Source: Agromyces sp. Leaf222 (GTDB lineage: Bacteria; Actinomycetota; Actinomycetes; Actinomycetales; Microbacteriaceae). Taken from it: a stretch of 64,000 bases of DNA. Below the pieces are notes generated by a model that saw nothing but the letters and a program-made list of their open reading frames with translations, made no database searches and was not told where the DNA came from. Below, piece after piece: positions 10,381 through 20,765 of this stretch. Both the position numbers and the translations under genes were made by a program. Location of the stretch: the NCBI RefSeq assembly GCF_001421565.1, contig NZ_LMKQ01000001.1:2536605-2600604 (forward strand). The letters run 5' to 3'. Positions within the stretch are counted from its first letter, which is position 1, and every line of letters starts with the position of its first letter.

Positions 10381-11591
10381 TTCAGGAAGTCGGGGATGTC
10401 GAGGTCGTCGTCGTCGGCGTCGAAGGCCGGGTCGGAGACGATCTGGTCGGCCGTCGAGGTCTCAGGCCCGCCCCAGTTCGCGGTCTCCACGAGCTCGTCG
10501 ATGTCGATCTCGCCGATGACGTCCGCCGAGTCGGCGCCGCCGACCGAGCCGCCGCCGGCCGAGGACGCACCGACGCCCGCACCGATCGAGACCGCGGCGG
10601 GCACGAGCTGCTCGCGACGCACCTCGACGGGCTTGGCGCCCGGCTCTCCGCCGTCGAAGCCGGCGGCGATGACCGTGACCCGCACCTCGTCGCCGAGCGT
10701 GTCGTCGATGACGGCACCGAAGATGATGTTGGCCTCGGGGTGCACGGCCTCCTGCACGAGCCTGGCGGCGTCGTTGATCTCGAAGATGCCGAGGTTCGAT
10801 CCGCCCTGGATCGAGAGCAGCACGCCGTGGGCGCCGTCGATCGAGGCCTCGAGGAGCGGGCTCGCGACGGCGAGCTCGGCCGCCTTGATGGCGCGATCGG
10901 CGCCCCGGGACGAGCCGATGCCCATGAGCGCGGAGCCCGCGCCCTGCATGACCGACTTGACGTCGGCGAAGTCAAGGTTGATGAGGCCGGGTGTCGTGAT
11001 GAGGTCGGTGATGCCCTGCACACCGGCGAGGAGCACCTGGTCGGCCGTGGCGAACGCCTCGAGCATCGAGATGCCGCGGTCGCTGATCTCGAGCAGGCGG
11101 TCGTTCGGCACCACGATGAGGGTGTCGACCTCTTCCTTCAGGCGTGCGACGCCCTGCTCGGCCTGGGTCTGGCGGCGCTTGCCCTCGAAGCCGAAGGGCT
11201 TGGTGACGACACCGATGGTGAGGGCGCCGATCGACTTCGCGATGCGGGCGACCACGGGTGCGCCGCCGGTGCCGGTGCCGCCGCCCTCTCCGGCGGTGAC
11301 GAAGACCATGTCGGCACCGGCCAGCGCCTCTTCGATCTCTTCGGCGTGGTCTTCGGCTGCGCGACGGCCGACCTCGGGGTCGGCGCCGGCGCCGAGTCCG
11401 CGGGTGAGGTCGCGGCCGACGTCGAGCTTGACGTCGGCGTCGCTCATGAGCAGCGCCTGTGCATCGGTGTTGATCGCGATGAACTCGACGCCGCGGAGGC
11501 CGAGCTCGATCATGCGGTTGACGGCGTTGACGCCGCCGCCGCCGATACCGACCACCTTGATGACGGCGAGGTAGTTCTGGTTAGTCGACAT
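10377..11591 (-). CDS. ftsZ: Cell division GTPase FtsZ
   Basis: Tubulin homologue that forms the Z ring. The GTP signature GGGTGTGG is at residues 103-110 and the T7 synergy loop is NLDFADVK. A variable linker from about residue 315 leads to the acidic C-terminal peptide ending LDIPDFLK, which binds SepF/FtsW-type partners. The frame is open 46 codons further upstream, but ATG 11591 gives the family start ([20 protein letters not shown]) with CCGGAG adjacent. 404 residues. A 190-bp gap separates it from ftsQ and probably holds its own promoter. Confidence 0.97.
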   Translation of the reverse strand: MSTNQNYLAVIKVVGIGGGGVNAVNRMIELGLRGVEFIAINTDAQALLMSDADVKLDVGRDLTRGLGAGADPEVGRRAAEDHAEEIEEALAGADMVFVTAGEGGGTGTGGAPVVARIAKSIGALTIGVVTKPFGFEGKRRQTQAEQGVARLKEEVDTLIVVPNDRLLEISDRGISMLEAFATADQVLLAGVQGITDLITTPGLINLDFADVKSVMQGAGSALMGIGSSRGADRAIKAAELAVASPLLEASIDGAHGVLLSIQGGSNLGIFEINDAARLVQEAVHPEANIIFGAVIDDTLGDEVRVTVIAAGFDGGEPGAKPVEVRREQLVPAAVSIGAGVGASSAGGGSVGGADSADVIGEIDIDELVETANWGGPETSTADQIVSDPAFDADDDDLDIPDFLK

Positions 11592-11781
11592 CTCCGGCCC
11601 TTCGTGCGAACTCTGAACTTTGAACCTCAAGTCGAGGGTTAAAGTCTTGCCGAGTATGCAATTCCTGTGTTCGAAGGTATGCGGACGACGCGCGTCGTGC
11701 CGCAAGGCACGCGGGCGTGTCGCGAACACCTTCGTCTCGATTCGGGCGCACGACGAAGCGGATGCTCGAACGAGCCTCCGA
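11592..11781 (-). other. ftsQ-ftsZ intergenic region with palindrome and stem-loop
   Basis: 190 bp without a gene, the longest gap inside the dcw cluster. It contains a perfect 14-bp palindrome at 11685-11698 (ACGACGC mirrored). An abutting stem-loop at 11696-11711 pairs six bases (CGTGCC/GGCACG) around a 4-nt loop. Closer to ftsZ are AT-richer stretches (11620-11680), the usual place for a promoter, but I cannot assign -35/-10 boxes with confidence. The region may both attenuate read-through from ftsQ and start ftsZ mRNA; that is inference. Confidence 0.5.
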
Positions 11782-12879
11782 TCACATCGTGACCGGACTC
11801 ATCGGCGCTGAGACATCGTACAGGGACACCGATCCCGGAGGCGCCGCCCGCATGAGGTCGTCGAGCACGTCGGCCTTCAGGCCCGAGTCCTCGGCGCTGC
11901 CCCACACGACGCGGGCATCGCCGATCTGGAGCGTCACGTCGTCGGCCGTCTCCGCCGAGGCGGCCGTCACCTGCATCCGGATCTCGGCGGGCAGGCTTCG
12001 CACAACGCCCGCGACGGCGCGGAAGCCGTCGCCCGCCACTCCCCCTTCGACCGTGATGACGGGCTGGCCGTCGGGCCTGGCCTCCGGTCGGTCCATGACC
12101 ACGCCCGCCGCGTCGACGAGCACGAGGCCGTCGTCGGCCTCGATCACCCCGACGGGCGTGCGCTCCACGATGCGCACCACCAGCGTGTCGGGGGGAACGG
12201 CCTCGGTCTGGTAGGTCTCGATGAGCGGGAACCCGGACATCGCCTTCTGCACCCCCGAGCGGTCGATGAGGGCGAGCGGCGTGCCGAGGATGGGCTCGAA
12301 CGCGGCCTCGACCTCGGCGGCGGGAACCCTCGACGCGCCCTCGACGCGCACCACTCGCAACGCCATGAGCGGCGAGTAGGCGCCGATCAGCACCGCGGCG
12401 ACGAGCAGCCCGATCGCGCCGAGCGCGATGCCCCAGGCCAGCCTGCGCCGCCTCGTGCGAACCGTGAACCGGCGCACCTCGGCGCGCTCGTACCGACGTC
12501 GATCGCGTGTGGCCCTCGCCAAGGCGCGCCGCGCCGCCCATCCGCTCCGTGGCAGTGCGGGCTCGCCGGAAGGGCGGTCGACGGGAGCACGCTCCCCTGT
12601 CGTCGCGTCTCCGCGAGGCTCAGGGCGAGGTGGGGGGTTCGACGCGGCAGCGCGTGCACCCCGAGCACCGGTGCTCCCGCCCGAGACCGGCTCGATCGCC
12701 TCGGTGACCGCGGTCCCGGATGCCGCGGGCGGCTGCTTCGCGACATCCGCCCGCCTTCGCTCATCGGCACCGCGCCGCTGGGGCGTCGGCGTCGGCGTCG
12801 GCGTCGAGCCGCGCGACTGCGTGCCGGTCGCGGCCTGGCGCGGTGGCGCCGGCCGATCGAAACCCTGCGGCCGCTTCAC
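11782..12879 (-). CDS. ftsQ: Cell division protein FtsQ (DivIB)
   Basis: Bitopic divisome protein bridging FtsL and the FtsW/FtsI synthase. The long cytoplasmic N-terminus (about 150 residues) is rich in Pro, Arg and Ala and includes a TPTPTPTP run. One transmembrane helix follows (about residues 168-190, [23 protein letters not shown]). A periplasmic POTRA domain ([21 protein letters not shown]...) and a FtsQ/DivIB domain ([23 protein letters not shown]) complete it. The frame is open far upstream inside murC; GTG 12879, 13 bp after the murC stop, is the most plausible start, giving 365 residues. Confidence 0.88.
   Translation of the reverse strand: MKRPQGFDRPAPPRQAATGTQSRGSTPTPTPTPQRRGADERRRADVAKQPPAASGTAVTEAIEPVSGGSTGARGARAAASNPPPRPEPRGDATTGERAPVDRPSGEPALPRSGWAARRALARATRDRRRYERAEVRRFTVRTRRRRLAWGIALGAIGLLVAAVLIGAYSPLMALRVVRVEGASRVPAAEVEAAFEPILGTPLALIDRSGVQKAMSGFPLIETYQTEAVPPDTLVVRIVERTPVGVIEADDGLVLVDAAGVVMDRPEARPDGQPVITVEGGVAGDGFRAVAGVVRSLPAEIRMQVTAASAETADDVTLQIGDARVVWGSAEDSGLKADVLDDLMRAAPPGSVSLYDVSAPMSPVTM
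12783..12806 (+). repeat. Hexanucleotide tandem repeat GCGTCG x4 within ftsQ
   Basis: Four exact copies of GCGTCG in the cytoplasmic tail of FtsQ. On the coding strand this encodes alternating Thr-Pro. Copy-number change would keep the reading frame and only lengthen or shorten the disordered tail. Confidence 0.85.
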
Positions 12880-12892
12880 GCGGCGGGCATCC

Positions 12893-14296
12893 TCACCCGA
12901 GCTCGCGTTCGAGCGAGCCGAGCAGCTGCGGCACGATGCGGTAGACGTCGCCGCAGCCGAGCGTGATGACGAAGTCGCCCGAGCGGGCGATCTGCGCCGT
13001 GTGGTCGGCGGCGGCCTGCCAGTCGGCGATGAAGGACACGTGCTCGGGGTCGGCGAACCGCTCGCTGACGAGCGCACCCGTGACGCCGGGTACGGGATCT
13101 TCGCGCGCGCCGTACACGTCGAGCACGACGGTCTCGTCGGCGTACTGTTCGAGCACCTCCGCGAACTCCTTCGCGAAGGCCTGCGTGCGGCTGTACGTGT
13201 GCGGCTGGTGCACGGCGATGATGCGCCCCTCACCCACGACGGTGCGGGCCGCGGCGAGGGCTGCGGCGACCTCGGTCGGGTGGTGCGCGTAGTCGTCGTA
13301 GACGCTCACCCCGCCGACGTTGCCGTGCAGCTCGAACCGCCGACCCGTGCCCGCGAACCGCGCGATGCCGGCGAGGGCCGCGGCGGGGTCGAACCCGAGG
13401 CCGGTGAGCACGGCGAACGCGCCGGCCGCATTGATCGCGTTGTGGTGTCCGGGAATCGCGAGGCGCGCATGGTAGGTCTCGCCCTCGTACTCGACGGCGA
13501 ATGCGACCGGCCCCTCGGTGACGACCGAGTGCACGCGCACCGTGGCGTCGGCCGCCTCGCCGAAGGTGACGATGCGCTCGTGCGAGAGGCGCTCGCGGAC
13601 CCGCGTCGCGCCGGCGTCGTCGCTCGAGATGACGACGAACTCGCGGGCCCGGTCGGCGAACTCGACGAACGCCTGCTCGAAGGCCTCGCGCGAGCCGTAG
13701 TGGTCGAGGTGATCGGGGTCGACGTTCGTGATGAGCGCCACCGAGGTGTCGTAGAGCAGGAAGGAGCCGTCGGACTCGTCGGCCTCGACGACGAAGAGCT
13801 CGCCTTCACCGGATGCCGAGCTGACGCCCAGGTCGGCGAGCACGCCGCCGTTCACGAACGTGGGATCGGCGTCGAGCGCGAGCAGGCCGGTGACGATCAT
13901 GCCCGTCGAGGTCGTCTTGCCGTGCGCGCCCGCGACCGACACGAGCCGCTGGCCCGCGATGAGCGCGGCGAGGGCCTGCGAGCGGTGCAGCACCGGCAGC
14001 CCGCGGGAGAGGGCCAGCTGGTACTCGGGGTTGTCCTGCCAGAGTGCGCCCGTCACGACGACCGTGTCGATGTCGTCGCCGAGGTTCGCCGCGTCGTGCC
14101 CGATGGCGATCTCGGCGCCGAGGTCGCGAAGTGCACCGATGTTCGCCGAGTCGCGCACGTCGGAGCCCGTGACCCGGTGGCCGGCACCCAGGAACAGGCG
14201 CGCGATGCCGCTCATGCCCGAGCCCCCGATGCCGACGAAGTGCACGGCGCCGAGATCGGACGGGATCGAGGTGGAGAGATCGGGCTTGATGGTCAC
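12893..14296 (-). CDS. murC: UDP-N-acetylmuramate--amino acid ligase MurC
   Basis: ATP-dependent ligase adding the first amino acid to UDP-MurNAc in the cytoplasm. N-terminal Rossmann motif [16 protein letters not shown]-loop [12 protein letters not shown] (about residues 119-130), central [12 protein letters not shown] and C-terminal [14 protein letters not shown] are all present. 467 residues is standard. In many Microbacteriaceae the first residue is glycine rather than alanine; whether that holds here cannot be read from sequence. Start is GTG 14296, 105 bp after the murG stop. Confidence 0.96.
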   Translation of the reverse strand: MTIKPDLSTSIPSDLGAVHFVGIGGSGMSGIARLFLGAGHRVTGSDVRDSANIGALRDLGAEIAIGHDAANLGDDIDTVVVTGALWQDNPEYQLALSRGLPVLHRSQALAALIAGQRLVSVAGAHGKTTSTGMIVTGLLALDADPTFVNGGVLADLGVSSASGEGELFVVEADESDGSFLLYDTSVALITNVDPDHLDHYGSREAFEQAFVEFADRAREFVVISSDDAGATRVRERLSHERIVTFGEAADATVRVHSVVTEGPVAFAVEYEGETYHARLAIPGHHNAINAAGAFAVLTGLGFDPAAALAGIARFAGTGRRFELHGNVGGVSVYDDYAHHPTEVAAALAAARTVVGEGRIIAVHQPHTYSRTQAFAKEFAEVLEQYADETVVLDVYGAREDPVPGVTGALVSERFADPEHVSFIADWQAAADHTAQIARSGDFVITLGCGDVYRIVPQLLGSLERELG

Positions 14297-14372
14297 GGCG
14301 TTGCTTTCTCTGGGCTCTGGGCTGTGCTGCGCTGGCCGGCCTCGAGGGGCTGCGGCCGAAGGTTCGAGGCGG

Positions 14373-14390
14373 CGGATGCCGAGGCATCCG
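14373..14390. repeat. Inverted pair of CGGATGCC in the murG-murC gap
   Basis: CGGATGCC at 14373-14380 and its reverse complement at 14383-14390, two bases apart. As RNA it can fold with 7-bp arms around a 4-nt loop. It lies 12 bp after the murG stop in the minus-strand operon, so it could act as an attenuator or RNA-processing site. It is also a back-to-back copy of a heptamer frequent throughout the window. Confidence 0.6.
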
Positions 14391-14401
14391 TCACCTCAAC
14401 G

Positions 14402-15502
14402 TTACGCGTCCGCGACGGTGCCGTCGGCATCCGCGCCGAGGGCCGCCTCGATGAGGTCGAGCATGCGATCGGTGCCGTCGCGCCGACCGACGGATGCCGC
14501 GGCGACCGCCATGCGACCGACCCGCTGCTCGTCGGCGAGGAGCGGCAGCACGTGCTCGCCCACCCACTCGGGCGTGAACTCGGCATCGTCGACGAGGATG
14601 CCGCCGCCCGCCTCGACCACGTCGGCCGCGTTGAATCGCTGCTCGCCGTTGCCGACCGGGTAGGGCACGAGCACCGACGGGATGCCGAGGGCGGCGAGTT
14701 CGCTCACGGTGGCCGCTCCGGCGCGGGAGACGGCGAGGTCGGCGACCGAGAGGGCGAGGTCCATTCGGTCGGCGTACTCGAGCATGCGGTAGTCGGCGAG
14801 ACCGGGATCGGTGACGTCGGAGTTCGCCCCGGTGATGTGCAGCACCTGCCAGCCGGCCGCGGTCAGCGCCTCGGCGGATGCGGTCATCGTGCGGTTGATG
14901 CGGCGGGCGCCGAGGGATCCGCCGGTCGCGAGCAGCACGGGCCGCTCGGCGTCGAGGCCGAAGAACTCCGCGGCGGGCTGGCGCAGCACGGCGCGGTCGA
15001 GCTGCTCGATCTCGCGGCGGAGGGGCATGCCGACCACCTCGGCGTGCCGGAGCGGGGTGCCGCTGAACGCCACGCCGACGGTCTCGGCCCAGCGCGCGCC
15101 GAGGCGGTTCGCGAGTCCGGGCCGCGCGTTGGCCTCGTGGATCGCGACGGGCACGCCCTGGCGGCGGGCCGCGAGGTAGGCGGGCGTCGAGACGTAGCCG
15201 CCGAAGCCGACCACGATGTCGACGCCTCGCTCGGCGATGATCGAGCGCACGTCGGCGACCGATTGACTGAACCGCTTCGGGAACCGCACCGCTGCACCGT
15301 TCGGGCGGCGCGGGAACGGCACCTTGGCGATGGTGAGCAACTCGTAGCCGCGGGCGGGCACGAGCCTCGCCTCGAGGCCCTCGGCCGTGCCGAGGACGAG
15401 CACCTCGGCCGTCGCATCGCGCTCGCGCAGGCGGTCTGCGACCGCGAGCAGGGGGTTCACGTGGCCGGCGGTTCCGCCGCCGGCCAGCAGGTAGACGGTC
15501 AT
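14402..15502 (-). CDS. murG: UDP-GlcNAc:lipid I N-acetylglucosaminyltransferase MurG
   Basis: Converts lipid I to lipid II at the inner membrane face. Begins MTVYLLAGGGTAGHVNPLLAVADRL, the donor-domain glycine loop of GT28 enzymes. GFGGYVSTPAYLAA, IHEANARPGLANRL, ATGGSLGARRIN and SRAGAATVSELAALGIPSVLVP (UDP-GlcNAc site) follow. ATG 15502 overlaps the ftsW stop by 4 bp (ATGA). 366 residues is typical. Confidence 0.97.
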   Translation of the reverse strand: MTVYLLAGGGTAGHVNPLLAVADRLRERDATAEVLVLGTAEGLEARLVPARGYELLTIAKVPFPRRPNGAAVRFPKRFSQSVADVRSIIAERGVDIVVGFGGYVSTPAYLAARRQGVPVAIHEANARPGLANRLGARWAETVGVAFSGTPLRHAEVVGMPLRREIEQLDRAVLRQPAAEFFGLDAERPVLLATGGSLGARRINRTMTASAEALTAAGWQVLHITGANSDVTDPGLADYRMLEYADRMDLALSVADLAVSRAGAATVSELAALGIPSVLVPYPVGNGEQRFNAADVVEAGGGILVDDAEFTPEWVGEHVLPLLADEQRVGRMAVAAASVGRRDGTDRMLDLIEAALGADADGTVADA

Positions 15503-16764
15503 CGCGTGCGCCCGGCCGCGGCGCGGGAGTTCGAGCGGGCGGCCGCACGGGCGGCGGCTCGAGCGGTCGCCGCGGGGTCCCGCGCGACGGACAGCACGAC
15601 GCCGATCGCGAAGAGGGTCGTCACGAGGGCGGTACCGCCCGCGGAGACGAGCGGAAGCGGAACGCCGAGAACGGGGAAGACACCAAGCACGACACCGATG
15701 TTGACACATGCCTGGCCGATGACCCACACCATGACCGCCGCCGTGACGGTCTTCGCGAAGGGCGTCTGCGCCGCACGCAGCACGCGCGCGAACGCGACGG
15801 CAAGCAGCACGAACAGGGCGATGACGACGATCGCCCCGATCAGGCCGAGTTCCTCGCCGATGATCGCGAAGATGAAGTCGTTGTCGGCGGCGGGCAGCCA
15901 CGACCACTTCGCCGTGGAGTTGCCCAGGCCGACGCCGAAGATCCCGCCGTTGGCCAGGGCGAAGCGCCCGTGCTGGATCTGCCAGCAGTCGTCGCCGGAG
16001 CCCTGCTCGCAGTTCTCCTGGAGGAAGGCGCTGATGCGTCGCATGCGGTTGTCGCTCGAGACCGCGACGATCACGAACACCGCGGCGCTCAGCAGCACGG
16101 GCGGCAGCAGCAGCCGGAACCGGACCCCGATGAGGAACAGCGTGCCGAGCAGCATCGCCCCCATGATCATGACGGTGCCGAGGTCGCCGCCGAGGAGCAC
16201 CAGGCCGATCGCCCCGCCGCCGACGAGGAGGATCGGCATCACGCCCTTGCCGAGGTCGCCGAGGTAGGCCTGCTTCTTCGTGACGATCAGCCCGAGCCAG
16301 ATGACGAGCGCGACCTTGATGAGCTCCGACGGCTGGAACTGGATCGGCCCGAGGGCGAGCCAGTTCGTGTTGCCGCCCACCTCGATGCCGAGGGGCGTGG
16401 CCACCACGAGCACCTGCATCGCACAAGCCGCCCCGAGCAGCGGCCAGGCGAGCCAGAGCCAGAAGCGCTCGGGCATGCGGCTCGCGATGAGCATCAACGG
16501 AACGCCGATGAGCGCGAACGTGCCCTGCCTGGCCGCCTGGTCGAAGAATCCGCCGTCCTCGAGGCGGGATTCGACGGTCGATGACGAGAGCACCATCACG
16601 AGCCCGAACAGCACGAGGAACACGACCGTGCTGAGCAGCAGCACGTAGTCCTTCGACTCGACGCGGAAGACCCGACCGAGCCGGATGCGGGCGGCGACGC
16701 CCCCGCGCTCAGTCTCCGGCGTCGGGTTCGTGCGGGGCGGCGTCGTGCGGGGCGGAGTCGCCAT
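15499..16764 (-). CDS. ftsW: Septal peptidoglycan glycosyltransferase FtsW
   Basis: SEDS-family lipid II polymerase working with FtsI. About ten membrane segments follow a 45-residue cytoplasmic N-terminus rich in Thr/Pro ([16 protein letters not shown]). SEDS landmarks are GGNTNWLALGPIQFQPSELIKVALVIWLG and AADNDFIFAIIGEELGLIGAIVV. Start ATG 16764 lies 56 bp inside the end of murD; the frame stays open upstream, but this start fits the membrane topology. An Arg/Ala-rich C-terminal tail follows the last helix. Confidence 0.94.
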   Translation of the reverse strand: MATPPRTTPPRTNPTPETERGGVAARIRLGRVFRVESKDYVLLLSTVVFLVLFGLVMVLSSSTVESRLEDGGFFDQAARQGTFALIGVPLMLIASRMPERFWLWLAWPLLGAACAMQVLVVATPLGIEVGGNTNWLALGPIQFQPSELIKVALVIWLGLIVTKKQAYLGDLGKGVMPILLVGGGAIGLVLLGGDLGTVMIMGAMLLGTLFLIGVRFRLLLPPVLLSAAVFVIVAVSSDNRMRRISAFLQENCEQGSGDDCWQIQHGRFALANGGIFGVGLGNSTAKWSWLPAADNDFIFAIIGEELGLIGAIVVIALFVLLAVAFARVLRAAQTPFAKTVTAAVMVWVIGQACVNIGVVLGVFPVLGVPLPLVSAGGTALVTTLFAIGVVLSVARDPAATARAAARAAARSNSRAAAGRTR

Positions 16765-18262
16765 CCGCCTCACCTTCCAATCGTGCTCGTACCGCTTGCT
16801 GGAACCGACGGCCTCGATCGGCGTAGTCGGCGAACTGGTCCATCGAGGCCGCTGCCGGGGCCAGGAGCACCGTGTCCCCGTCTTCGGCGATCGACTCGGC
16901 GAAGGCGACGGCCAGCGCCATGACGTTTCCAGTGTCATCGGCGTCGACCTCGAACAGCGGCACGTCGCTCGCGTGTCGAGCGAACGCCTCGACGAGTGCC
17001 GCCCGATCGACTCCGATCACGACGGCCGCACGAAGTCGTCCGACGTGGGCCGCGACGAGTCCGTCGACGTCGACGCCCTTCAGCAGGCCGCCGACGATCC
17101 AGACGACCTTGGGGTACGCCTTCAGCGACGCCTCGGCCGCGTGCGGGTTCGTGGCCTTCGAGTCGTCGACCCAGCGGATGCCGCCCGCCACCGCCACGGT
17201 CTGGATGCGATGCGCGTCGAGGCTGAACTCGCCGAGCGCATCGTGGATCACGCCGACCGGAACGCCGACGGCGCGCACGAGTGCCGATGCGGCGAGGATG
17301 TTGGCGACGATGTGCGGGGCGCCGAGTCCTCGGGGTTCGAGCTCGGCGACCGTGGTGATCTCGAGCGCAGAGGAGTGCCGCTCCTCGAGGAACGCGCGAT
17401 CGCAGAGGATGCCCTCGACGACGCCGAAGTCGCTCGGACCGGGGGTGTCGAGGCCGAAGCCGATCGCCCGGGCGCCGTCTTCGACGTCCGCCTCCTCGAC
17501 CATGCGCCGCGTGGCCTCGTCGGCTCGGTTGTACACGCAGGCGATGCGCGTGTTGGCGTAGACCTTTGCCTTGGCCGCACGGTAGGCGTCGGCGGAGCCG
17601 TGCCAGTCGAGGTGGTCGTCGGCCACGTTCAGGCAGACGCTCGCGACCGGATGCAGCGCACCGGCGCCCTCGACGGGCAGCGCGTGCAGTTGATAGCTGG
17701 AGAGCTCGACGACGAGCACGTCGAACCCGCCTGGATCGCGCACCGCGTCGAGCACCGGCACGCCGATGTTGCCGCACGGGGCCGCGCGCAGGCCGTTCGC
17801 CGCGAGGAGCGACGCCGCGAGCTGCGTGGTCGTGGTCTTGCCGTTGGTGCCGGTGACGAGGATCCAGTCGGCGGCGCGCACCTTGTCGCGCACCCGCCAG
17901 GCGAGCTCGATGTCGCCCCAGACGGGCACGCCCGATGCGACGGCCCACTCGAGCACCGCGTTGTCGGGGTGGAACCCGGGCGAGGCGATGACCAGTTCGG
18001 GTGTGAACGCCGTGGCCTCGTCGGGCACCGCGTCGAGCGCGTGCCGCAGCACCCGCACGCCGATGACGTCGAGGATGCGCGCGCGGTCGTCGTCGACGTT
18101 CGTCGCCGCGAGCAGCACGTCGGCGCCGAGCTCCGAGAGCGTGTCGGCGACCGCGAACCCGGTGACGCCCGCGCCGAGCACGAGCACCCTGAGGCCGCTC
18201 CAGTCGGCGTGCCAGCTCGTCAGGGAGTCGAGGCGGCCGCCAGCGGCATCCGCATCGGTCAT
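16709..18262 (-). CDS. murD: UDP-MurNAc-L-Ala--D-Glu ligase MurD
   Basis: Adds D-glutamate to the UDP-MurNAc-aminoacyl precursor. N-terminal [18 protein letters not shown]-loop [42 protein letters not shown] and [18 protein letters not shown] are diagnostic. 517 residues is slightly longer than average because of an acidic C-terminal tail. ATG 18262 overlaps the mraY stop by 4 bp; the tail overlaps the ftsW start by 56 bp, a long overlap for this cluster. Confidence 0.96.
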   Translation of the reverse strand: MTDADAAGGRLDSLTSWHADWSGLRVLVLGAGVTGFAVADTLSELGADVLLAATNVDDDRARILDVIGVRVLRHALDAVPDEATAFTPELVIASPGFHPDNAVLEWAVASGVPVWGDIELAWRVRDKVRAADWILVTGTNGKTTTTQLAASLLAANGLRAAPCGNIGVPVLDAVRDPGGFDVLVVELSSYQLHALPVEGAGALHPVASVCLNVADDHLDWHGSADAYRAAKAKVYANTRIACVYNRADEATRRMVEEADVEDGARAIGFGLDTPGPSDFGVVEGILCDRAFLEERHSSALEITTVAELEPRGLGAPHIVANILAASALVRAVGVPVGVIHDALGEFSLDAHRIQTVAVAGGIRWVDDSKATNPHAAEASLKAYPKVVWIVGGLLKGVDVDGLVAAHVGRLRAAVVIGVDRAALVEAFARHASDVPLFEVDADDTGNVMALAVAFAESIAEDGDTVLLAPAAASMDQFADYADRGRRFQQAVRARLEGEADGDSAPHDAAPHEPDAGD

Positions 18263-19365
18263 CGCTGGAGCCACTCGAAGTAGAAGGCGCCGGTGCCCGC
18301 GGCCACGAACATGCCCGCGATCAGCCAGAAGCGCACCACGATGGTGACCTCGGCCCAGCCCTTCAACTCGAAGTGATGGTGGATCGGACTCATCAGGAAG
18401 ATGCGTTTGCCGCCGGTGAGCTTGAAGTAGGCGCGCTGCACGATGACCGAGCCGGCCTCGATGACGAAGATGCCGCCGATGAGCACGAGCAGCAGCTCGG
18501 TGTGGCTGAGGATCGCGAGCGCCGCCAGCGCGCCGCCGAGCGCGAGCGAGCCGGTGTCGCCCATGTAGATCTTCGCGGGGTTCGTGTTCCACCAGAGGAA
18601 TCCGATGAGCCCGCCGACGATGGCCGACGCGACGATCGCGATGTCGAGCGGGTCGCGAACGTCGTACGCGCGGTATGCGTCGGCCATGTTGAGGTTCGGG
18701 CTGAACTTCGACTGGTTGAACTGCCAGAAGCCGATGATCACGAACGAGCCGATGGCGAGGGCCGAGGCACCGCCCGCGAGGCCGTCGAGCCCGTCGGTGA
18801 CGTTCACCCCGTTCGACGCCGCCGCCGTGATGAGGCAGATCCAGACGACGTAGATGATCGTGCCCGCGATGGTGCCGAAGACCATGAAGTCGAGGGGCAG
18901 GTCGCGGATGAACGAGATGCTCGTGCTGGCCGGCGTGACGCTCTCGGCGTTCGGGAAGTTGATCGCGAGCAGCGCGAACGCGGCCGCCACGGCCGTCTGC
19001 CCCGCGACCTTCGCCCACCCGCCGAGCCCGAGGCTCTGCTTCTTGCGGGTCTTGAGGAAGTCGTCGAGGAACCCGACCAGGCCGAGGCCGACCATCATGA
19101 ACAGCACGAGGAGGCCGGTGGCCGTCGGCTTCTCGTTGCTCAGCAGCAGCGTCGCGCCGAAGTAGCCGAAGATCGTGCCGAGGATGAAGATGATGCCGCC
19201 CATGGTGGGCGTGCCGCGCTTGACGTGGTGGCTCTGCGGGCCGTCGTCGCGGATGAACTGGCCCCACCCGAGCTTCACGAAGAGCCTGATGAACAGGGGG
19301 GTCAGAAACAGCGTGAAGGCGAGCGACAATGCGCCTGCGCTCAGAAGTGCTCTCACGAGAACCAT
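18259..19365 (-). CDS. mraY: Phospho-MurNAc-pentapeptide translocase MraY
   Basis: Integral membrane enzyme that transfers phospho-MurNAc-pentapeptide to undecaprenyl phosphate, forming lipid I. Ten membrane helices fit the sequence. Catalytic and Mg-binding signatures are [16 protein letters not shown] (about residues 96-111), [12 protein letters not shown] and [15 protein letters not shown], with the uridine-binding [12 protein letters not shown] near the C-terminus. GTG start, 368 residues, coupled to murF upstream through a short overlap. Confidence 0.97.
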   Translation of the reverse strand: MVLVRALLSAGALSLAFTLFLTPLFIRLFVKLGWGQFIRDDGPQSHHVKRGTPTMGGIIFILGTIFGYFGATLLLSNEKPTATGLLVLFMMVGLGLVGFLDDFLKTRKKQSLGLGGWAKVAGQTAVAAAFALLAINFPNAESVTPASTSISFIRDLPLDFMVFGTIAGTIIYVVWICLITAAASNGVNVTDGLDGLAGGASALAIGSFVIIGFWQFNQSKFSPNLNMADAYRAYDVRDPLDIAIVASAIVGGLIGFLWWNTNPAKIYMGDTGSLALGGALAALAILSHTELLLVLIGGIFVIEAGSVIVQRAYFKLTGGKRIFLMSPIHHHFELKGWAEVTIVVRFWLIAGMFVAAGTGAFYFEWLQR

Positions 19366-20765
19366 TCTCCCAGTCGGTCGCCGAGGTGGCGAAGACCCGC
19401 CGAGTTCGAGGATTTCACCAGCACGGTGTCACCGGGCCGGATGGAGGCGACGACGAGGTCGTACGCCTCGTCGGAGGTCTCGACGAAGGCGGATTCGCCG
19501 TCCCACGAGCCCTCGTTGATCGCCGTGATGTGCAGGCGCCTGGCGCCCTGGCCGACGATGACGAGCTGCGAGACGCCCAGGCGCACGGCGAGCAGGCCGA
19601 TGCGGTCGTGCTCCTCGCCCGAGAACTCGCCCAGCTCGCTCATCTCGCCGAGCACGGCGATCGTGCGCGTGCCCGGCGCCTTGACCTGCGCGAGCGTCTT
19701 CAGGGCCGCGCTCATCGAGTCGGGACTCGCGTTGTACGCGTCGTTGATGACGGTCACGCCGTCACGGCCGCCCATGACCTGCATGCGCCAGCGCTCGGCC
19801 AGGGTGACCCCTTCGAGCGCGGCGACGATGTCGGCGAGGGCGACGCCCAGTTCGACGGATGCCGCGACGGTCGCCAGCGCATTCATCACGTGGTGCTCGC
19901 CGAGCACCCCGAAACGGACCCGCGCTGATTCGCCGCCGGGCACGTGCACCGTGAACTCCGTGCCGCGCGCGTGCACGACGACGTCGGTCGCGCGCACGTC
20001 GGCCGCTGAGCCGAGGCCGAAGGTGACCACCCGTGCGCTCGTGACGGCCGCCATGGGGGCCACGCGGGGGTCGTCGAGGTTCAGCACCGCGACATCCGTC
20101 GGCAGCAGGTCGGTGACCATCTCGGACTTCGCCCGCACGGTCTGCTCGATGCCGCCGAACTCGCCGGCGTGCGCCAGGCCGACCTTCAGCACGATGCCGA
20201 TGTCGGGCCGCGCCATGCGCACGAGGCGGGCGATCTCGCCGACGCCCGACGCGCCCATCTCGGCGACGAGGAACCGGGTGTCGTGCTCGAGGGAGAGCAT
20301 CGTGATCGGCGCGCCGACCTCGTTGTTGTACGACGCGCGCGCGGCCACCGTCGGGCCGACGTGCTCGAGCACCGCCCGGAGGAGGTTCTTCGTCGTCGTC
20401 TTGCCGTTCGATCCCGTGATGCCGACGATCTTGAGCGCTCCGGCCGCACGCACGCGGGCGACGACCTCGGTCGCGAGGGCGCCGAGCGCGACGACCGAGT
20501 CGTCGACGACGATCTGCGGCACGTCGAGGTCGAGCTCCTGCTCGACGACGAGCAGCGCCGCGCCCTGCTCGGCGGCAGCGGGGGCGAAGCGGTGTCCGTC
20601 GTCGAACTCGCCGCGCTTGGCGAAGAACACGTCGCCTGGCGTGATCTCACGTGAATCGGTGGTCACGGTGCCGTCGACGCGCGACTCGGACGTGGCATCC
20701 GTGTCGCGCAGTCGCAGCGACCCGCCGATCGCCGTGGCGATCTCGTCGAGGCTGAGGGAGATCAT
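19353..20765 (-). CDS. murF: UDP-MurNAc-tripeptide--D-Ala-D-Ala ligase MurF
   Basis: Last cytoplasmic Mur ligase, adding the D-Ala-D-Ala dipeptide. P-loop [21 protein letters not shown], central [28 protein letters not shown] and C-terminal [18 protein letters not shown] mark MurF clearly. ATG 20765 overlaps the murE stop (ATGA), and the 3' end overlaps mraY by 13 bp. 470 residues. The frame continues upstream into murE, but [15 protein letters not shown] is the natural N-terminus. Confidence 0.96.
   Translation of the reverse strand: MISLSLDEIATAIGGSLRLRDTDATSESRVDGTVTTDSREITPGDVFFAKRGEFDDGHRFAPAAAEQGAALLVVEQELDLDVPQIVVDDSVVALGALATEVVARVRAAGALKIVGITGSNGKTTTKNLLRAVLEHVGPTVAARASYNNEVGAPITMLSLEHDTRFLVAEMGASGVGEIARLVRMARPDIGIVLKVGLAHAGEFGGIEQTVRAKSEMVTDLLPTDVAVLNLDDPRVAPMAAVTSARVVTFGLGSAADVRATDVVVHARGTEFTVHVPGGESARVRFGVLGEHHVMNALATVAASVELGVALADIVAALEGVTLAERWRMQVMGGRDGVTVINDAYNASPDSMSAALKTLAQVKAPGTRTIAVLGEMSELGEFSGEEHDRIGLLAVRLGVSQLVIVGQGARRLHITAINEGSWDGESAFVETSDEAYDLVVASIRPGDTVLVKSSNSAGLRHLGDRLGEWFS

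Noticed and set aside
14373..14390. Rho-independent terminator ending the murG transcript
   Set aside because: The loop would be only 2-4 nt, there is no T-tract, and the downstream murC, ftsQ genes follow in the standard operon; kept only as an inverted repeat.
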